From NCBI RefSeq assembly GCF_007671675.1, contig NZ_VCGW01000001.1, forward strand, positions 1,487,605-1,551,604: a DNA stretch of 64,000 bases, read 5' to 3'. The notes beneath the pieces are model-generated. The model was not told the DNA's origin. It did not search any database and saw nothing but the letters and a program-made list of their open reading frames with translations. Shown one piece after another: positions 30,599 to 41,085 of the stretch. The stretch's first letter is position 1; each line of letters starts with the position of its first letter. The position numbers and the translations under genes are program-made. This stretch comes from Marinobacter maritimus. GTDB taxonomy: Bacteria > Pseudomonadota > Gammaproteobacteria > Pseudomonadales > Oleiphilaceae.

Positions 30599-31819
30599 TT
30601 ATAATCTGTCGAATAGCGACAACTGGGAAACCTGGGCAAACGATTGCTGCGCAGCCTGCAACACAAAGCTCTGAAAGCTGAGATTGCTGATCGCTTCTGC
30701 GTAGTCGACATCCTGTAACTGAGAGCGAATCTCGTTGGTATAGACCGAGGAATCTGCGAGAAAACTCTTGGTGGATTCCACCGCGTTCATACGTCCGCCC
30801 AGCTCTGTCTGTTTAAGAATGAAGCTCTCCTGGGCGCTATCCAGGTTCACCAGAGATAGCGCGATCAAATCATCATATTCAGCACGACCTTCCGGGGTGC
30901 CCTTCTCAATGGAGTCGAGGCCCGCTATCAGGTTCTCGATGGTGCCGAAAACAGATTGTCTTTCGTTGATCTTGAGAGTGAAAGTATCCCCCGCTCCCGG
31001 TGTTATATCCGAGATGCTTGCTTCCACCCCAGCAACCACAAATGGTTCGCCGCTTTCATAAACAGACGGGCTCACGGTAAGGGCGTTGCCCTGGCTGTCC
31101 TGTGCCTGAATGTCGCCAGCACCGTCTACCGTGACCGTAATATCATCCGGAAAGCTGCCGCTGTAGGCTGCATTGAGGTCGGCCTCATTAACAACCGAAA
31201 CGCCCGAGATAAAACCACCTGAAACGTCGTTGGTGTATTCACCGGTAGTAGCTGCAGGCACATTCACGAAAATCCCTTTGCCGTTATCGCTGATCGGCAC
31301 AGTTACACCATCATCAATTTCCAGAACCCGCTGGCCCTCGTCGCCCTGATAAACGTACTGTCCTTCATCATTTTGCTGGAACGCCTGAACCGAGCCCTGA
31401 AATCCGCTGAAAATATACTCACCTGATGCGTCGCGGGTGTTCCCGATATTGGCTAGCTGCCCCAGCCTCTCTTTCATTTCAGAAGAAATCGAACGTCGAT
31501 CATTCGCCGACAACGACCCATTGCCGGCCTGAACCGCCAGTTCACGGATTCGCTGAATTACGTCTATCGCGCTTGTAAGAGCGCTCTCCTCTTGCTTGAG
31601 CCGGTTGTCAGCAAGATTAACGTTGCGCTCATAGGTTTCAACCCGCGCCAGTTCCTGATCCAGCTTAAGAATACGGGCCGCCGCGACCGGATCATCGGAA
31701 GGCTTGTTCACTCGCTTACCGGTGGATATCTGTTGCTGCGTGCTGTTCAGGTTGCTGTTCAGCTCCTGCAAACGATTGATACCACTCTGGAATACTTGCT
31801 GTGATGAAATTCTGATCAT
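30599..31819 (-). CDS. flgL: Flagellar hook-filament junction protein FlgL
   Basis: Hook-associated protein 3 joining hook to filament. 406 residues. Flagellin-like N-terminus MIRISSQQVFQSGINRLQEL with QQQISTGKRVNKPSDDPVAA. The C-terminal coiled region (YAEAISNLSFQSFVLQAAQQ) forms the other half of the D0/D1 core, and the middle is variable. Last gene of the flg cluster, 18 nt after flgK. Confidence 0.96.
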   Translation of the reverse strand: MIRISSQQVFQSGINRLQELNSNLNSTQQQISTGKRVNKPSDDPVAAARILKLDQELARVETYERNVNLADNRLKQEESALTSAIDVIQRIRELAVQAGNGSLSANDRRSISSEMKERLGQLANIGNTRDASGEYIFSGFQGSVQAFQQNDEGQYVYQGDEGQRVLEIDDGVTVPISDNGKGIFVNVPAATTGEYTNDVSGGFISGVSVVNEADLNAAYSGSFPDDITVTVDGAGDIQAQDSQGNALTVSPSVYESGEPFVVAGVEASISDITPGAGDTFTLKINERQSVFGTIENLIAGLDSIEKGTPEGRAEYDDLIALSLVNLDSAQESFILKQTELGGRMNAVESTKSFLADSSVYTNEIRSQLQDVDYAEAISNLSFQSFVLQAAQQSFAQVSQLSLFDRL

Positions 31820-31837
31820 GTCACATCACCTCATCTG

Positions 31838-33877
31838 CTACCGAAAAGTCTGCAACAGTGTGTTAAACAAATCCTGGGCTACCGAAATCACCTGCGCCGA
31901 GGCGTTGTAAGCGGCCTGGTACTGAATCAATCTGCCGGCTTCTTCATCAAGGTTTACCCCGGAAACCGACTGCTGCTGAGCAGTTGATTGCTCCAACAAC
32001 GTTTGACCCGCCTCCAGATCAAACTGACTCTGTCGGGTTTTTACACCTATGTCCTCCACCAGGCCCGCATACCCTTCAGTGAAGTTTTGGCTATTGCCAT
32101 TCATCGTATTCAGAGTACCCAGAGCGGCCAGCAGCTCAGCATTCCGGTTATCCGATACTCCGTTACTGTTATAGGCAATCTCGAAAGTGTCACCGGTTGC
32201 AGGCGTGCCAGTGAGCTTGAACTGGAAGCCCTGATAATCATCGCCGGCCGTCGGGTCGTCACTGAACACCGTATTGATCTTTCCGGGTTCGTAGGGCTGG
32301 TTCGCAGAGCCCACGGTCGTGTTCGCCGGCGGTGGTCCGGTTACAGTAAAAGTCATGCCCGTTGGACCGCCCGCCGCAAAAGAAATTGTCAAAGGCCCGT
32401 TAGCCAATTCGCCAGCCGTTTGAAAACCCGGCAACAAAGAACTGGTAAACGGGTTGCGCACGTTCAGCATGGTGCCCTGATCAATTTTCCCTGTGCCAAC
32501 GTTCTGATCACCGGTGGTGGCCCGTATCGGGCTGGCAAATGCCAGATCTTCTTCACGATTGACTTGCAAGCTGATCGATTCTGCAGCATTACGGCTGGGC
32601 TGAATCAGGTATTTGTCACCGGCGTTAAAGGTCCCACCCTCTACCCGGATATTGAACCCGGGCATAGTAATTTCAGACTGAACCGGATCTGGCAGGCGGC
32701 CCTGATTAACAATGTTTCCGGAGGCCTTGTCGATGAGCTCAAAATTGCGTCCGTCACCACTGAACTGCAGCGTCCAGCTTCCGGCCGGCAACTCACTGCT
32801 GTCCGTAATTTCGACAGCCAGCTGACCATCCCTCGGTAATTGATTATCAGCATTGGCCACGACTCGGCTTTTCTGCAGCGCGAGATCATTCACGTCATTA
32901 AAGAACAACCCGCCAAGATCGCCTTCCAGGTCCATCCCGATTTCATGTTGATGATTGATGCTGTCAGCAAGAGCAATTGCGATCCGTCCCAACTCATCAA
33001 ACGCCGGTTTCAGAGCCTCCTCGTCAAACCGCTTCAGCCCTCCGAGTGCGCCGCCAGTAATCTGTTCATCAACTCTGGTTGTACGGCCACCACTGGTAAG
33101 TGTGAACTCCAAACGAGTGGGGTCTTCCGAACTTTCCTGCGTGCCGAACTTGGATGCCTGATCTCCAATAACCAGTGACACCCCATTGGAAAGCGACACA
33201 TTGACCTGGCTGCCCTCTGACTCTGTCACTCGAATGCTGACCAATTCAGAAAGCTGTCGCAGCTTTTCATCCCGCTGGTCCAGTAACTCATTCGGCATTC
33301 GGCCCTGGGCTAACCCCGGAGATTCAGAAATGGCCAGGTTCAGTTCAGCAATGCTTTCCAACAGAGTATTGGCGTCTTTTACACCTTGCTGCATTTGAGT
33401 TTTGAGTGACTCACGCTGCTGTATAAACTCCTGGCTCAGAGCCTGAAAACGATTAACTACCTGTTCAGCTTCACTCAGCACCAGCTGGCGTTGCGGCAAG
33501 GAGGCCGGGTCCTCGGCAGCATTTTGCAGGCTCGCAAAAAAGTTATTCAAAGCGTTGTTCAGCCCGGTGGTTTCTCCGCCCAGCAAGTTATCCAGCCGGT
33601 TCAGCTCAGAATTCAGAGCTTGTTGCTCCCCGGTCAGAGTGCTGTCTTCCCGCACCTGCTGCGCAAGGTACTCGTCCGCCAGCCTGCGTATATCCACAAC
33701 GCTAACGCCGTTCCCAATCGTTCCGGCGCCCGTGCGCTGCCCCGCCTGGGTTTCAAACACCGCTTCCTGCCGGCTATAACCAGGCGTGTTCGCATTGGTA
33801 ATGTTGTTGCCCGTGGTATTCAGAGCACTCTGGTGACCGAGGATACCGGTCAGGCCAATTCCTATCAGTCCCGCCAT
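31838..33877 (-). CDS. flgK: Flagellar hook-associated protein FlgK
   Basis: Hook-associated protein 1. 679 residues, long for the family. Conserved rod/hook N-terminus (LIGIGLTGILGHQSALNTTG, NANTPGYSRQE) and C-terminus (VNLDEEAGRLIQYQAAYNAS, ISVAQDLFNTLL). The extra length is in the variable central region. It lies 5 nt after flgJ. Confidence 0.96.
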   Translation of the reverse strand: MAGLIGIGLTGILGHQSALNTTGNNITNANTPGYSRQEAVFETQAGQRTGAGTIGNGVSVVDIRRLADEYLAQQVREDSTLTGEQQALNSELNRLDNLLGGETTGLNNALNNFFASLQNAAEDPASLPQRQLVLSEAEQVVNRFQALSQEFIQQRESLKTQMQQGVKDANTLLESIAELNLAISESPGLAQGRMPNELLDQRDEKLRQLSELVSIRVTESEGSQVNVSLSNGVSLVIGDQASKFGTQESSEDPTRLEFTLTSGGRTTRVDEQITGGALGGLKRFDEEALKPAFDELGRIAIALADSINHQHEIGMDLEGDLGGLFFNDVNDLALQKSRVVANADNQLPRDGQLAVEITDSSELPAGSWTLQFSGDGRNFELIDKASGNIVNQGRLPDPVQSEITMPGFNIRVEGGTFNAGDKYLIQPSRNAAESISLQVNREEDLAFASPIRATTGDQNVGTGKIDQGTMLNVRNPFTSSLLPGFQTAGELANGPLTISFAAGGPTGMTFTVTGPPPANTTVGSANQPYEPGKINTVFSDDPTAGDDYQGFQFKLTGTPATGDTFEIAYNSNGVSDNRNAELLAALGTLNTMNGNSQNFTEGYAGLVEDIGVKTRQSQFDLEAGQTLLEQSTAQQQSVSGVNLDEEAGRLIQYQAAYNASAQVISVAQDLFNTLLQTFR

Positions 33878-33882
33878 AGTGG

Positions 33883-34869
33883 TTACTCCCCGGCTCCATT
33901 ACCCATTGAAAGTGTCATCAGCGAATCACGGTTCATAATCTGGTTGATTTTGTTTCCATACTGGGGATCCGTTGCGTAACCGGCTTCCTGCAGTTTCCTG
34001 GCAAAAACCTCTGGCTGATCAGCACTGGCAAGTACATCCCGGTACCGGGGATTCGACTCCAGAAACGACACATAATCCCTGAAACTGGACTCGTAATCCG
34101 GGTAAGCCCGGAAGTCTGCGCGCTCTTTCATGGGAACACCTTCACGGAATTCCGTAGTGGTGATGGTTACAGCCTCACCCTGCCAACGACTGTCGGCCTT
34201 GATACCAAACAGGTTGTAGCTGGGTTGGTTGCTATCACCAAGAATCATATGTTTGCCCCAGCCTGTTTCCAGGGCCGCCTGTGCCACCATCAGTCTGGGG
34301 TCAATACCGGTGTCCGCCGAGATACTTTCAGCAATGGGCAGCAACGTATTCACGAAGTGCTCGGGAGAGTCAAACCGCTCCGGCAATGAGCGATCATTGT
34401 TCACTGTCGCAGAACTCTCCGTTTCAGCGACTTCCGTAACTTCCTCAACACGCTCGGGCAAGCGGAGTGACAGTGGCGGTATGCTGCGTTCGTAATCGGC
34501 CAATGTGGCTTTATGAGACGCCAAGGGTGCACCCTGTTTATCGGTTCCGGGAATATCTTTACCCAGTTGCCGCACCAGAGCTTCAGCCAACCCGGTCCCA
34601 TGCCCGCCAGCCATAGTTAGACTCATCTGGCTATCAAACATGTCGCGGTAAAATTCCGACTGGGTGCTGTTCAGGTAGTTACCCTCGGAAAAGACATCTC
34701 CGGCCTTACGCATGGATTTCAGCATTTCAGACAGAAAGATACTTTCAAACTGGCGCGCAACTTCTTCAAGCGCAGCCTGCTTGTCGTCCCGGGCTCCACT
34801 TTTCAGCGCGTTCAGCCCGCTGAAATCTGTATAAACCCTGGCCTGTTGCAGCTGATAGTCCTGCATCAT
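33883..34869 (-). CDS. flgJ: Flagellar rod-cap protein and muramidase FlgJ
   Basis: 328 residues in two parts. The N-terminal rod-binding domain (about 20-110; FESIFLSEMLKSMRKA) caps the growing rod. The C-terminal glucosaminidase domain (about 170-325; LMVAQAALETGWGKHM with the catalytic Glu, and YATDPQYGNKINQIM) opens the peptidoglycan. Tandem ATGs lie at 34869 and 34866. AGG lies upstream. Confidence 0.95.
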   Translation of the reverse strand: MMQDYQLQQARVYTDFSGLNALKSGARDDKQAALEEVARQFESIFLSEMLKSMRKAGDVFSEGNYLNSTQSEFYRDMFDSQMSLTMAGGHGTGLAEALVRQLGKDIPGTDKQGAPLASHKATLADYERSIPPLSLRLPERVEEVTEVAETESSATVNNDRSLPERFDSPEHFVNTLLPIAESISADTGIDPRLMVAQAALETGWGKHMILGDSNQPSYNLFGIKADSRWQGEAVTITTTEFREGVPMKERADFRAYPDYESSFRDYVSFLESNPRYRDVLASADQPEVFARKLQEAGYATDPQYGNKINQIMNRDSLMTLSMGNGAGE

Positions 34870-34874
34870 GTCAC

Positions 34875-35972
34875 CTAGATCACAATTAGCTCGGCGCGCA
34901 GAGCGCCAGCCTGTTTGAGGGCTTCCAGAACCGCCATAACGTCGCCGGGTGCAGCGCCTACCTGATTCACGGCCTGGACAATTTCATTCAACGTAACCGC
35001 CGGCCCGAACTTGAACATGCGAGCAGGATCTTCGGTGATGGCAATCTGGGTATCCTGCTCAATCACGGTGGCTCCACTGGCGAACGGATTGGGCTGCTGT
35101 ACTTCCGGGTTTTCCTGAATAGTCACAGTAAGGTTTCCGTGGGTCACGGCCGCAGGACTTACCTTAACGTTCTGCCCCACTACGATGGTCCCGGTGCGGC
35201 TGTTGATAACAACTTTCGCAGCATCCTCCGCCGGATCCACCTCAAGATTTTCCAGAATGGAAAGAAAGCTGACCCGCTGCGAGGGATCACGGGGGGCACG
35301 CACGGAAACCGATGTGGCATCGTGGGCATAAGCCATGTCCGGTCCCAGGTGCTCATTGACGACTTCAACCACGCGGCGCGCAGTTGTGAAGTCCGGGCGC
35401 ATCAGATGAAAAGTGATCGTATCGCCACGGGTAAAAGGGGAGGCAATTTCGCGCTCAATGGTGGCGCCATTGGGAATCCGGCCCACACTGGGCACGTTCA
35501 CCGTAATGCGTGAACCGTCCAGTCCTTCGGCACCGAAGCCACCGACCACAAGACTGCCCTGCGCCATAGCATAAACGTTACCGTCGGCACCCTTGAGAGG
35601 AGCCATGAGCAGCGTTCCGCCCCGCAGGCTATCTGAATTACCGATCGAAGAAACAGTAATGTCTATTTCCTGACCTGCTTTCGCAAACGGGGGCAGGTTT
35701 GCACTTACAGTAACCGCGGCCACGTTCGCGAGGTTCGGATTAACACCATCCGGCAGCGTAATTCCGAACTGGTTCATCATGTTGCGAAACGTCTGATTGG
35801 TGAAGGGGGCTTTGTCGCCCGTGCCGTCCAGACCCACTACCAGGCCGTAGCCCACAAGCTGGTTATTACGCACGCCTTTGATCCGCGCCAGATCCTTCAG
35901 GCGGTCTGCCATTACGGGCGCGGCTATTACCGCAAACATCAGCGAGAGAACTACGCACCGGCGTATTGTCAT
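34875..35972 (-). CDS. flgI: Flagellar P-ring protein FlgI
   Basis: Forms the periplasmic P ring around the rod. 365 residues from ATG 35972, which overlaps the flgH stop (ATGA). Signal peptide of about 22 residues ending PVMA, then [31 protein letters not shown], typical of FlgI. GTG at 35984 is a less likely longer start. Confidence 0.96.
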   Translation of the reverse strand: MTIRRCVVLSLMFAVIAAPVMADRLKDLARIKGVRNNQLVGYGLVVGLDGTGDKAPFTNQTFRNMMNQFGITLPDGVNPNLANVAAVTVSANLPPFAKAGQEIDITVSSIGNSDSLRGGTLLMAPLKGADGNVYAMAQGSLVVGGFGAEGLDGSRITVNVPSVGRIPNGATIEREIASPFTRGDTITFHLMRPDFTTARRVVEVVNEHLGPDMAYAHDATSVSVRAPRDPSQRVSFLSILENLEVDPAEDAAKVVINSRTGTIVVGQNVKVSPAAVTHGNLTVTIQENPEVQQPNPFASGATVIEQDTQIAITEDPARMFKFGPAVTLNEIVQAVNQVGAAPGDVMAVLEALKQAGALRAELIVI

Positions 35973-36670
35973 AGGGGCCACCACTCGCTGTTGAAGAACC
36001 GGGCAAGCCAGCCCATCTGGTTCGCCTGATCGAAATCACCCGTGCCACCGTAGGCGATGCGGGCATCGGCAATACGGCTCGAATCCACGATATTTCCCGG
36101 ATCAATATCTTGCGGACGAACAAGACCTGTCAGGCGCACATATTCATCGCCGTTGGTCAACGAAAGCCATTTCTCGCCGCGGACTCTTAACACGCCGTTT
36201 GGCAAAACCTCTATAACCGTCACCGTAATGCTGCCGGCGAGACTGTTGCTCTGATCAGCTTCAGCTTTACCGCTAAAATCCCGCTCATTCGTTAACGAGG
36301 TGGCAATACCAAAATTACTTTTTCCCAGAATAGTGGGCTCTGGCAAGGTGATTTCGTTATCTTTAGTGATGCTGGATTCGGCATTCTTGCTTGCTCTGGT
36401 GGATTCGTTAAGCGTAACCGTCAGCACATCACCAATATTCAGAGCCACCGTATCCCCGTAAAAATTATAGTTACGCGAGCTCTGGTAGATGGCTCCGGAT
36501 TCTGCATCACGCTGCATCATGGCCTGGGCACGTACAGGTGCGTATGCGGGATCGTTTGGCTCAGCTCGTGGCCGGCTCATTGCCGTACAACCCTGCAGCA
36601 AGGCCATAAGCAAGACCATAAGCAAGGTTACCTTCCGCCTGCCACACCAGGTTGATCTAGTCGGTTTCAT
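35969..36670 (-). CDS. flgH: Flagellar L-ring lipoprotein FlgH
   Basis: Outer-membrane L-ring protein. 233 residues from ATG 36670 with GAGG at 7 nt. The frame stays open further upstream without family sequence. Lipobox LLQGC (Cys28). Conserved [27 protein letters not shown] segment, [18 protein letters not shown] and IRPQDIDP-like [10 protein letters not shown]. Confidence 0.95.
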   Translation of the reverse strand: MKPTRSTWCGRRKVTLLMVLLMALLQGCTAMSRPRAEPNDPAYAPVRAQAMMQRDAESGAIYQSSRNYNFYGDTVALNIGDVLTVTLNESTRASKNAESSITKDNEITLPEPTILGKSNFGIATSLTNERDFSGKAEADQSNSLAGSITVTVIEVLPNGVLRVRGEKWLSLTNGDEYVRLTGLVRPQDIDPGNIVDSSRIADARIAYGGTGDFDQANQMGWLARFFNSEWWPL

Positions 36671-36731
36671 GAACGCACCTCTCTCTTCGTGTATCGCACC
36701 TGTCATCTCAAAGTCCCGATACTTCAGAGCA

Positions 36732-37520
36732 TTAGCCAATGTTGTTAGTAATGAACTGGAGCATTTCATCTGTCGTTGAAACAACTTTCGAGTTCATTTC
36801 ATAAGCACGCTGGGTTGTGATCATGTTGACCAGCTCTTCAACAACTTCCACGTTGGACGATTCCACCATGCCCTGCTCCAGTGATCCCAACCCCGCCAGC
36901 CCCGGTTCACCTTCAGCAGGATCACCACTGGAGTTGGTTTCCTTGAACAGGTTGTTGCCAATAGCCTGCAGACCCTGAGGGTTAATGAAGTCAACCAGCG
37001 TGATCTGGCCCAGGTTTACGGGTGCTGCCTGATCGTCGGTAATTGCGGACACCGTGCCGTCTTTGCCGATAGTCACGGTTGTGGCGTTCTCAGGCACGTT
37101 GATATTGGGCTGCAGAGCGTAACCATCGGGTGTAACCACATCACCGTCTGCGTTCAACTGAAACTGACCATCCCGAGTGTAGGCTGTCTGGCCATCGGGC
37201 AATTCAATCTGCAGAAAGCCGCGGCCATCGATCGCCAGATCGAGTGGCTGCTCAGTAATCTGCAAGTTGCCTTGAGTAAACTGCTTTGCCGTCCCGACGA
37301 CTCGCACACCCGTGCCCAGCTGCAATCCGGAAGGTAGCTCAGAGTTCTGCGTGTTCAGACCGCCAGGCTGCCGGTTGATCTGGTACAACAGGTCCTGGAA
37401 TACCGCCCGGTCCCGCTTGAAACCCGTGGTATTCACGTTGGCGAGGTTGTTGGAAATGGTGGACATGTTGGTGTCCTGGGCGCTGAGCCCCGTCTTACTA
37501 ACCCAAAGAGCCGGATGCAT
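36732..37520 (-). CDS. flgG: Flagellar distal rod protein FlgG
   Basis: 262 residues. N-terminal MHPALWVSKTGLSAQDTNMS and NLANVNTTGFKRDRAVF. C-terminal EELVNMITTQRAYEMNSKVV, all diagnostic. Forms the distal rod that runs through the P and L rings. Confidence 0.97.
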   Translation of the reverse strand: MHPALWVSKTGLSAQDTNMSTISNNLANVNTTGFKRDRAVFQDLLYQINRQPGGLNTQNSELPSGLQLGTGVRVVGTAKQFTQGNLQITEQPLDLAIDGRGFLQIELPDGQTAYTRDGQFQLNADGDVVTPDGYALQPNINVPENATTVTIGKDGTVSAITDDQAAPVNLGQITLVDFINPQGLQAIGNNLFKETNSSGDPAEGEPGLAGLGSLEQGMVESSNVEVVEELVNMITTQRAYEMNSKVVSTTDEMLQFITNNIG

Positions 37521-37600
37521 GGTCTTTACTCCTTGCCGATGCCTGGCGTGCGGCTAAAATTTGCCGCTTCTGGCCAGACTGGCCTTGTTTTCAACATTTA

Positions 37601-38353
37601 TTAAAGGTTCTGCAACAGACGTGCCGCTGCTTCGGAATTTTCGTTTGCGGTACTCATAACCTTCACCTGCATTTCGTACTGACGCGACAACTGAAGGTTG
37701 GAAATCATTTCTTCCACCGCATTCACGTTAGAGCTTTCAAGGAAACCCGAGGCCACACGCAGTGCGGCATCGGCGGGCTCTTCGCCATCAATCGCCTGAT
37801 CAGCTTTGCGGTGAATAAAGCCATCCAGACCTTTCTCAAGCGCCTCACGCGGGGGATTAACCAGTTTCAAACGATCGACCTCCACCAGCTGATCCGGAGG
37901 TCCGCCAACGGGAACGATGGAGACGGTGCCATCAGCACCCACCTGAACATTATCAAAGGGAGGAAGTGCAACCGGGCCGCCATTACCCAGAACCATTTCG
38001 CCACTGGCAAGGCGCACCAGACCGTTCACATCAATCTGCAAGCTGCCGGAGCGCGTAAAAACTTCTTCGCCCAGGTTGTTTTGAATTGCCAGCCAGCCCT
38101 CGCCTTCTATGGCGACGTCCATTTTTCGACCGGTTTGCATGAGGGCACCGGCTGAAAGATCGGTGCCAGGGCGCTCCGCCATAGCGTAAGCACGGGTGGG
38201 ATGATGTTCCCCAAACACGGGCATGCTGCGAGCCTGGGCAAAGTCTTTCTTGAAGCCGGTGGTGTTTACGTTGGCCAGGTTGTTGGCATGGGCACGCTGG
38301 GAAAGCATATTCTGCTTTGCACCGGACATACCGATAAAAAGTGCTTTGTCCAT
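37601..38353 (-). CDS. flgF: Flagellar proximal rod protein FlgF
   Basis: 250 residues from ATG 38353 (MDKALFIGMSGAKQNML), with AGGAG at 7 nt. NLANVNTTGFKKDFAQ near the N-terminus and the C-terminal EEMISNLQLSRQYEMQVKVM are the rod-family ends. A sigma-54 promoter lies 40-60 nt upstream, so flgF begins a second transcription unit. Confidence 0.95.
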   Translation of the reverse strand: MDKALFIGMSGAKQNMLSQRAHANNLANVNTTGFKKDFAQARSMPVFGEHHPTRAYAMAERPGTDLSAGALMQTGRKMDVAIEGEGWLAIQNNLGEEVFTRSGSLQIDVNGLVRLASGEMVLGNGGPVALPPFDNVQVGADGTVSIVPVGGPPDQLVEVDRLKLVNPPREALEKGLDGFIHRKADQAIDGEEPADAALRVASGFLESSNVNAVEEMISNLQLSRQYEMQVKVMSTANENSEAAARLLQNL

Positions 38354-38394
38354 GGGAAAACTCCTGCCGGAATTTTGACTGTTTCCAGTCTTCC

Positions 38395-38410
38395 TGCAGG
38401 AGTCATGCCA
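38395..38410 (-). promoter_or_regulatory. Sigma-54 promoter upstream of flgF
   Basis: Minus strand TGGCATGACTCCTGCA: GG-N10-GC geometry with TGGCA and CTGCA halves, close to TGGCACG-N4-TTGCA. The expected start, near 38384, is about 31 nt before the flgF ATG. Confidence 0.75.
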
Positions 38411-38428
38411 CATTCATATCAAAGACGT

Positions 38429-40366
38429 TTAGCGGAGATTGATGATGGTCTGTGTGACCGCATCGGAGGTTTCAATTGTTTTCGCGTTCGCCTGATAATT
38501 GCGCTGGGCAATGATCAGGTTTACCAGTTCAGCAGAAAGATCCACGTTGGACTCTTCAACTGAACTCGCCTTGATACTGCCCAGGGTTCCAGTATCCGGC
38601 TTGCCAATAATCGGCTGTCCGGATTCAAAGGTCTCAACCCAACTGGTGTCCCCTACCGGTGACAAACCATTAGTATTGCCGAACGCTGCCAGTGCTACTT
38701 GCCCCAGGGCTTTGGACTGACCGTTGGTATAGCGGGCAAAAAGCACGCCTTCGCTGGAGACATCAAGCCCGGAAAGCCGGCCTGTGGTGTAGCCATTCTG
38801 GCTCTGATCTTCAACACCGAAAGCCGCACCGTATTGCGTAGTATCCCCAAGACTGACCACAAAAGCAGATGTCGTTGGTGGTTCCGGAATGGGAGTTACC
38901 ACTGTTGCTCCGGCGGCCGGCGGGCCGTCGGCACCGTTAGGCAAGCCGGCCTTATCCTTCGGAACCCAGTCGGTCACCAGAATTTCACCGTTGGGATCAC
39001 CATTTACAGACTGCAGCGCGCCATCCTGATCGAACCTTGCAGTAAAGGGCGCGGTATCCGTACCCGCAACCATTTCGCCATCAATCTGCAGATACACAGA
39101 CCACTCACTGACGCCCACACCGTTCCCGGGGGACGGTTCTTTCACAAAGAACTGAGTCAGTTCGTGAGAGTTACCCAGACTATCGAAGATTGAGGTTGAA
39201 GTGGCATGGTTGTAGGTGCGCTGATCCAGCGGATTGAACTCGTTGGTTATACGAATAGGCGACTGAGCATACTCGTCTACAAAATTGGTACCGGAACCCC
39301 CTGTCGCCGTAAGGCCCGTGATGGTCCTGTCACCAGTCACGTTCACATCACCTGAAACAGAGCTGGGAGCGCTCATCGATTGCGACGGATCCCCGTTCCC
39401 GTAGCTGAACTGGAGGTTCTCGCCCTGGTTATGAATCACCCGCAGTACATCGTTACCGGTTCCGTCATCGACGATGGACGCCGAGATTGCCGTATCGCTT
39501 GAGCTGTTAATTGCGTCGCGCAGCTCCTCAAGTGAGTTCACATTGCTGGTATCCAGCTGAAGCGGTGCGCCGTTAACACTGAGACTAAACGCAAAGCTAC
39601 CCGATGTTTGTGCGGCTGCAATATAAGAACCAGTCAGAGCGGGAGCCGGTGGCACATTCGTGGTATCGGCAATTTGTGCGGTTGTCGTGGCAGAAGCGCT
39701 CAGACCGCGCGCATTCGTGATCGCACCCGCAATTTCCCGTGCCGTCGTCAAACCGGTCAAATCGACAGAATAGTCGGGCGTTCCATCGGCGTATGCAACA
39801 CTGAACTGCTCGCCACTGATGTCTCCGAACGCGAGAGGCCCCACATCGCGCACCCGCGACTCAAGCACCGTCTCACGGGAATCCAGATTCAGATCAGAGC
39901 TCAGTTCAGTGGTACGACGCGGCGCCAGATTATCGACAGCAATCTCCAGATCCCCGCGAATACCGGAAAGATTCCCATTACTATCAGCGGTATAGCCCTG
40001 GACTCGCATGGACTGGTTATTCACAACAAAACCGTTATCGTCAATAGTGAACTGGCCCGCCCGCGAATAACGGGTTTCACCACCGTTATTCAGAACAAAG
40101 AAACCATCACCATTGATCGCCATATCCAGACCGTTGTCGGTAAAGCTGGTGTTACCCTGACTGAACGTCTGCTTTACATCCTGAACGCTGACACCACCGC
40201 CAATTGGATTGGACCCGCCGCTCAAAAAGCCACTGGCATAAAGGTCGCCAAACTGTACCTGGCTACCTTTAAATCCGACTGTACTGGCGTTGGCAATATT
40301 GTTGCCCGTTACGTCCAGATCCACCGCTGCCGCCCGCAGGCCGCTGAGCCCTATATTAAAAGCCAT
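38429..40366 (-). CDS. flgE: Flagellar hook protein FlgE
   Basis: 645 residues, clearly longer than the E. coli protein (about 400). Conserved ends: MAFNIGLSGLRAAAVDLDV, NIANASTVGFKGSQVQFGD and the C-terminal EESNVDLSAELVNLIIAQRNY. The middle carries flagellar-hook repeats and a Ser/Thr/Asp-rich variable region that forms the outer hook domains. Confidence 0.95.
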   Translation of the reverse strand: MAFNIGLSGLRAAAVDLDVTGNNIANASTVGFKGSQVQFGDLYASGFLSGGSNPIGGGVSVQDVKQTFSQGNTSFTDNGLDMAINGDGFFVLNNGGETRYSRAGQFTIDDNGFVVNNQSMRVQGYTADSNGNLSGIRGDLEIAVDNLAPRRTTELSSDLNLDSRETVLESRVRDVGPLAFGDISGEQFSVAYADGTPDYSVDLTGLTTAREIAGAITNARGLSASATTTAQIADTTNVPPAPALTGSYIAAAQTSGSFAFSLSVNGAPLQLDTSNVNSLEELRDAINSSSDTAISASIVDDGTGNDVLRVIHNQGENLQFSYGNGDPSQSMSAPSSVSGDVNVTGDRTITGLTATGGSGTNFVDEYAQSPIRITNEFNPLDQRTYNHATSTSIFDSLGNSHELTQFFVKEPSPGNGVGVSEWSVYLQIDGEMVAGTDTAPFTARFDQDGALQSVNGDPNGEILVTDWVPKDKAGLPNGADGPPAAGATVVTPIPEPPTTSAFVVSLGDTTQYGAAFGVEDQSQNGYTTGRLSGLDVSSEGVLFARYTNGQSKALGQVALAAFGNTNGLSPVGDTSWVETFESGQPIIGKPDTGTLGSIKASSVEESNVDLSAELVNLIIAQRNYQANAKTIETSDAVTQTIINLR

Positions 40367-40392
40367 GATTCACCTCTGGTCTGACACCGGTA

Positions 40393-41067
40393 TTAATTGA
40401 TTTGTTGAACATCGGACAGCGCAATGGAACCCATGCCCGCCAGATTCAAGGTAACCGACCCGTTCTGCCCTAGTGACACACTGTCTACGTTGGCACTGAC
40501 AAGAGTCGGAAGTTGCAAGCTACCCTCGGAATATGAAGCCTCAGCCACAATCCGGTATGGGCCTGGCGGCAAGCTATTGCCGTTGCCATCCCTACCATCC
40601 CAGCTGAACGCCTTGACTCCCGCAGAACTGCTACCAAGGTCTATCTGTCGAACAAGCTCACCGCTCGCACTCGCGATAGACAGGCGCACACCACCGGTTG
40701 ATGCCGGAACCTCAATGTTGCCGGATATTTCTCCCTCGGCACCCAGAATACCGACTTCAGACGGGGCCAGAACGGTCTTGCCGACCATCGCCGAAGCTTG
40801 CAGTGCCTGCGTAGAACGGAACTGCCCGACCACATCGTCGACGGAAGCAGAAAGACTCTGCATTTCCTCAAGCGAGCTGAACTGTGCCAGCTGGGAGATA
40901 AACTCACCGTTGTCCTGAGGTTCCAAAGGATTCTGGTTTTTCAGCTGTGCCAGCATCAATTCCATAAACTCGTTCTTGCCGAGTTCATTGTCAGCGCTGG
41001 GACTGGCCTGCTGGGTCCGGTAGGCGCTCAGTGCATCCGTGGCTTCGGTTGCGTTAACTACAGTCAT
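40393..41067 (-). CDS. flgD: Flagellar hook capping protein FlgD
   Basis: 224 residues. N-terminal GKNEFMELMLAQLKNQNPLEPQ and FISQLAQFSSLEEMQ are the FlgD signature. The C-terminal half contains the FlgD Ig-like fold with FSWDGRDGNGNSLPPGPYRI. Scaffold for hook assembly. 26 nt before flgE. Confidence 0.96.
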   Translation of the reverse strand: MTVVNATEATDALSAYRTQQASPSADNELGKNEFMELMLAQLKNQNPLEPQDNGEFISQLAQFSSLEEMQSLSASVDDVVGQFRSTQALQASAMVGKTVLAPSEVGILGAEGEISGNIEVPASTGGVRLSIASASGELVRQIDLGSSSAGVKAFSWDGRDGNGNSLPPGPYRIVAEASYSEGSLQLPTLVSANVDSVSLGQNGSVTLNLAGMGSIALSDVQQIN

Positions 41068-41085
41068 GGTTCAATCCTCGCCCCG

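Noticed and set aside
31988..32839. Plus-strand frame opposite flgK (also 39608-40384 opposite flgE)
   Set aside because: Antisense to well-conserved flagellar genes, with no domain or translation signals.
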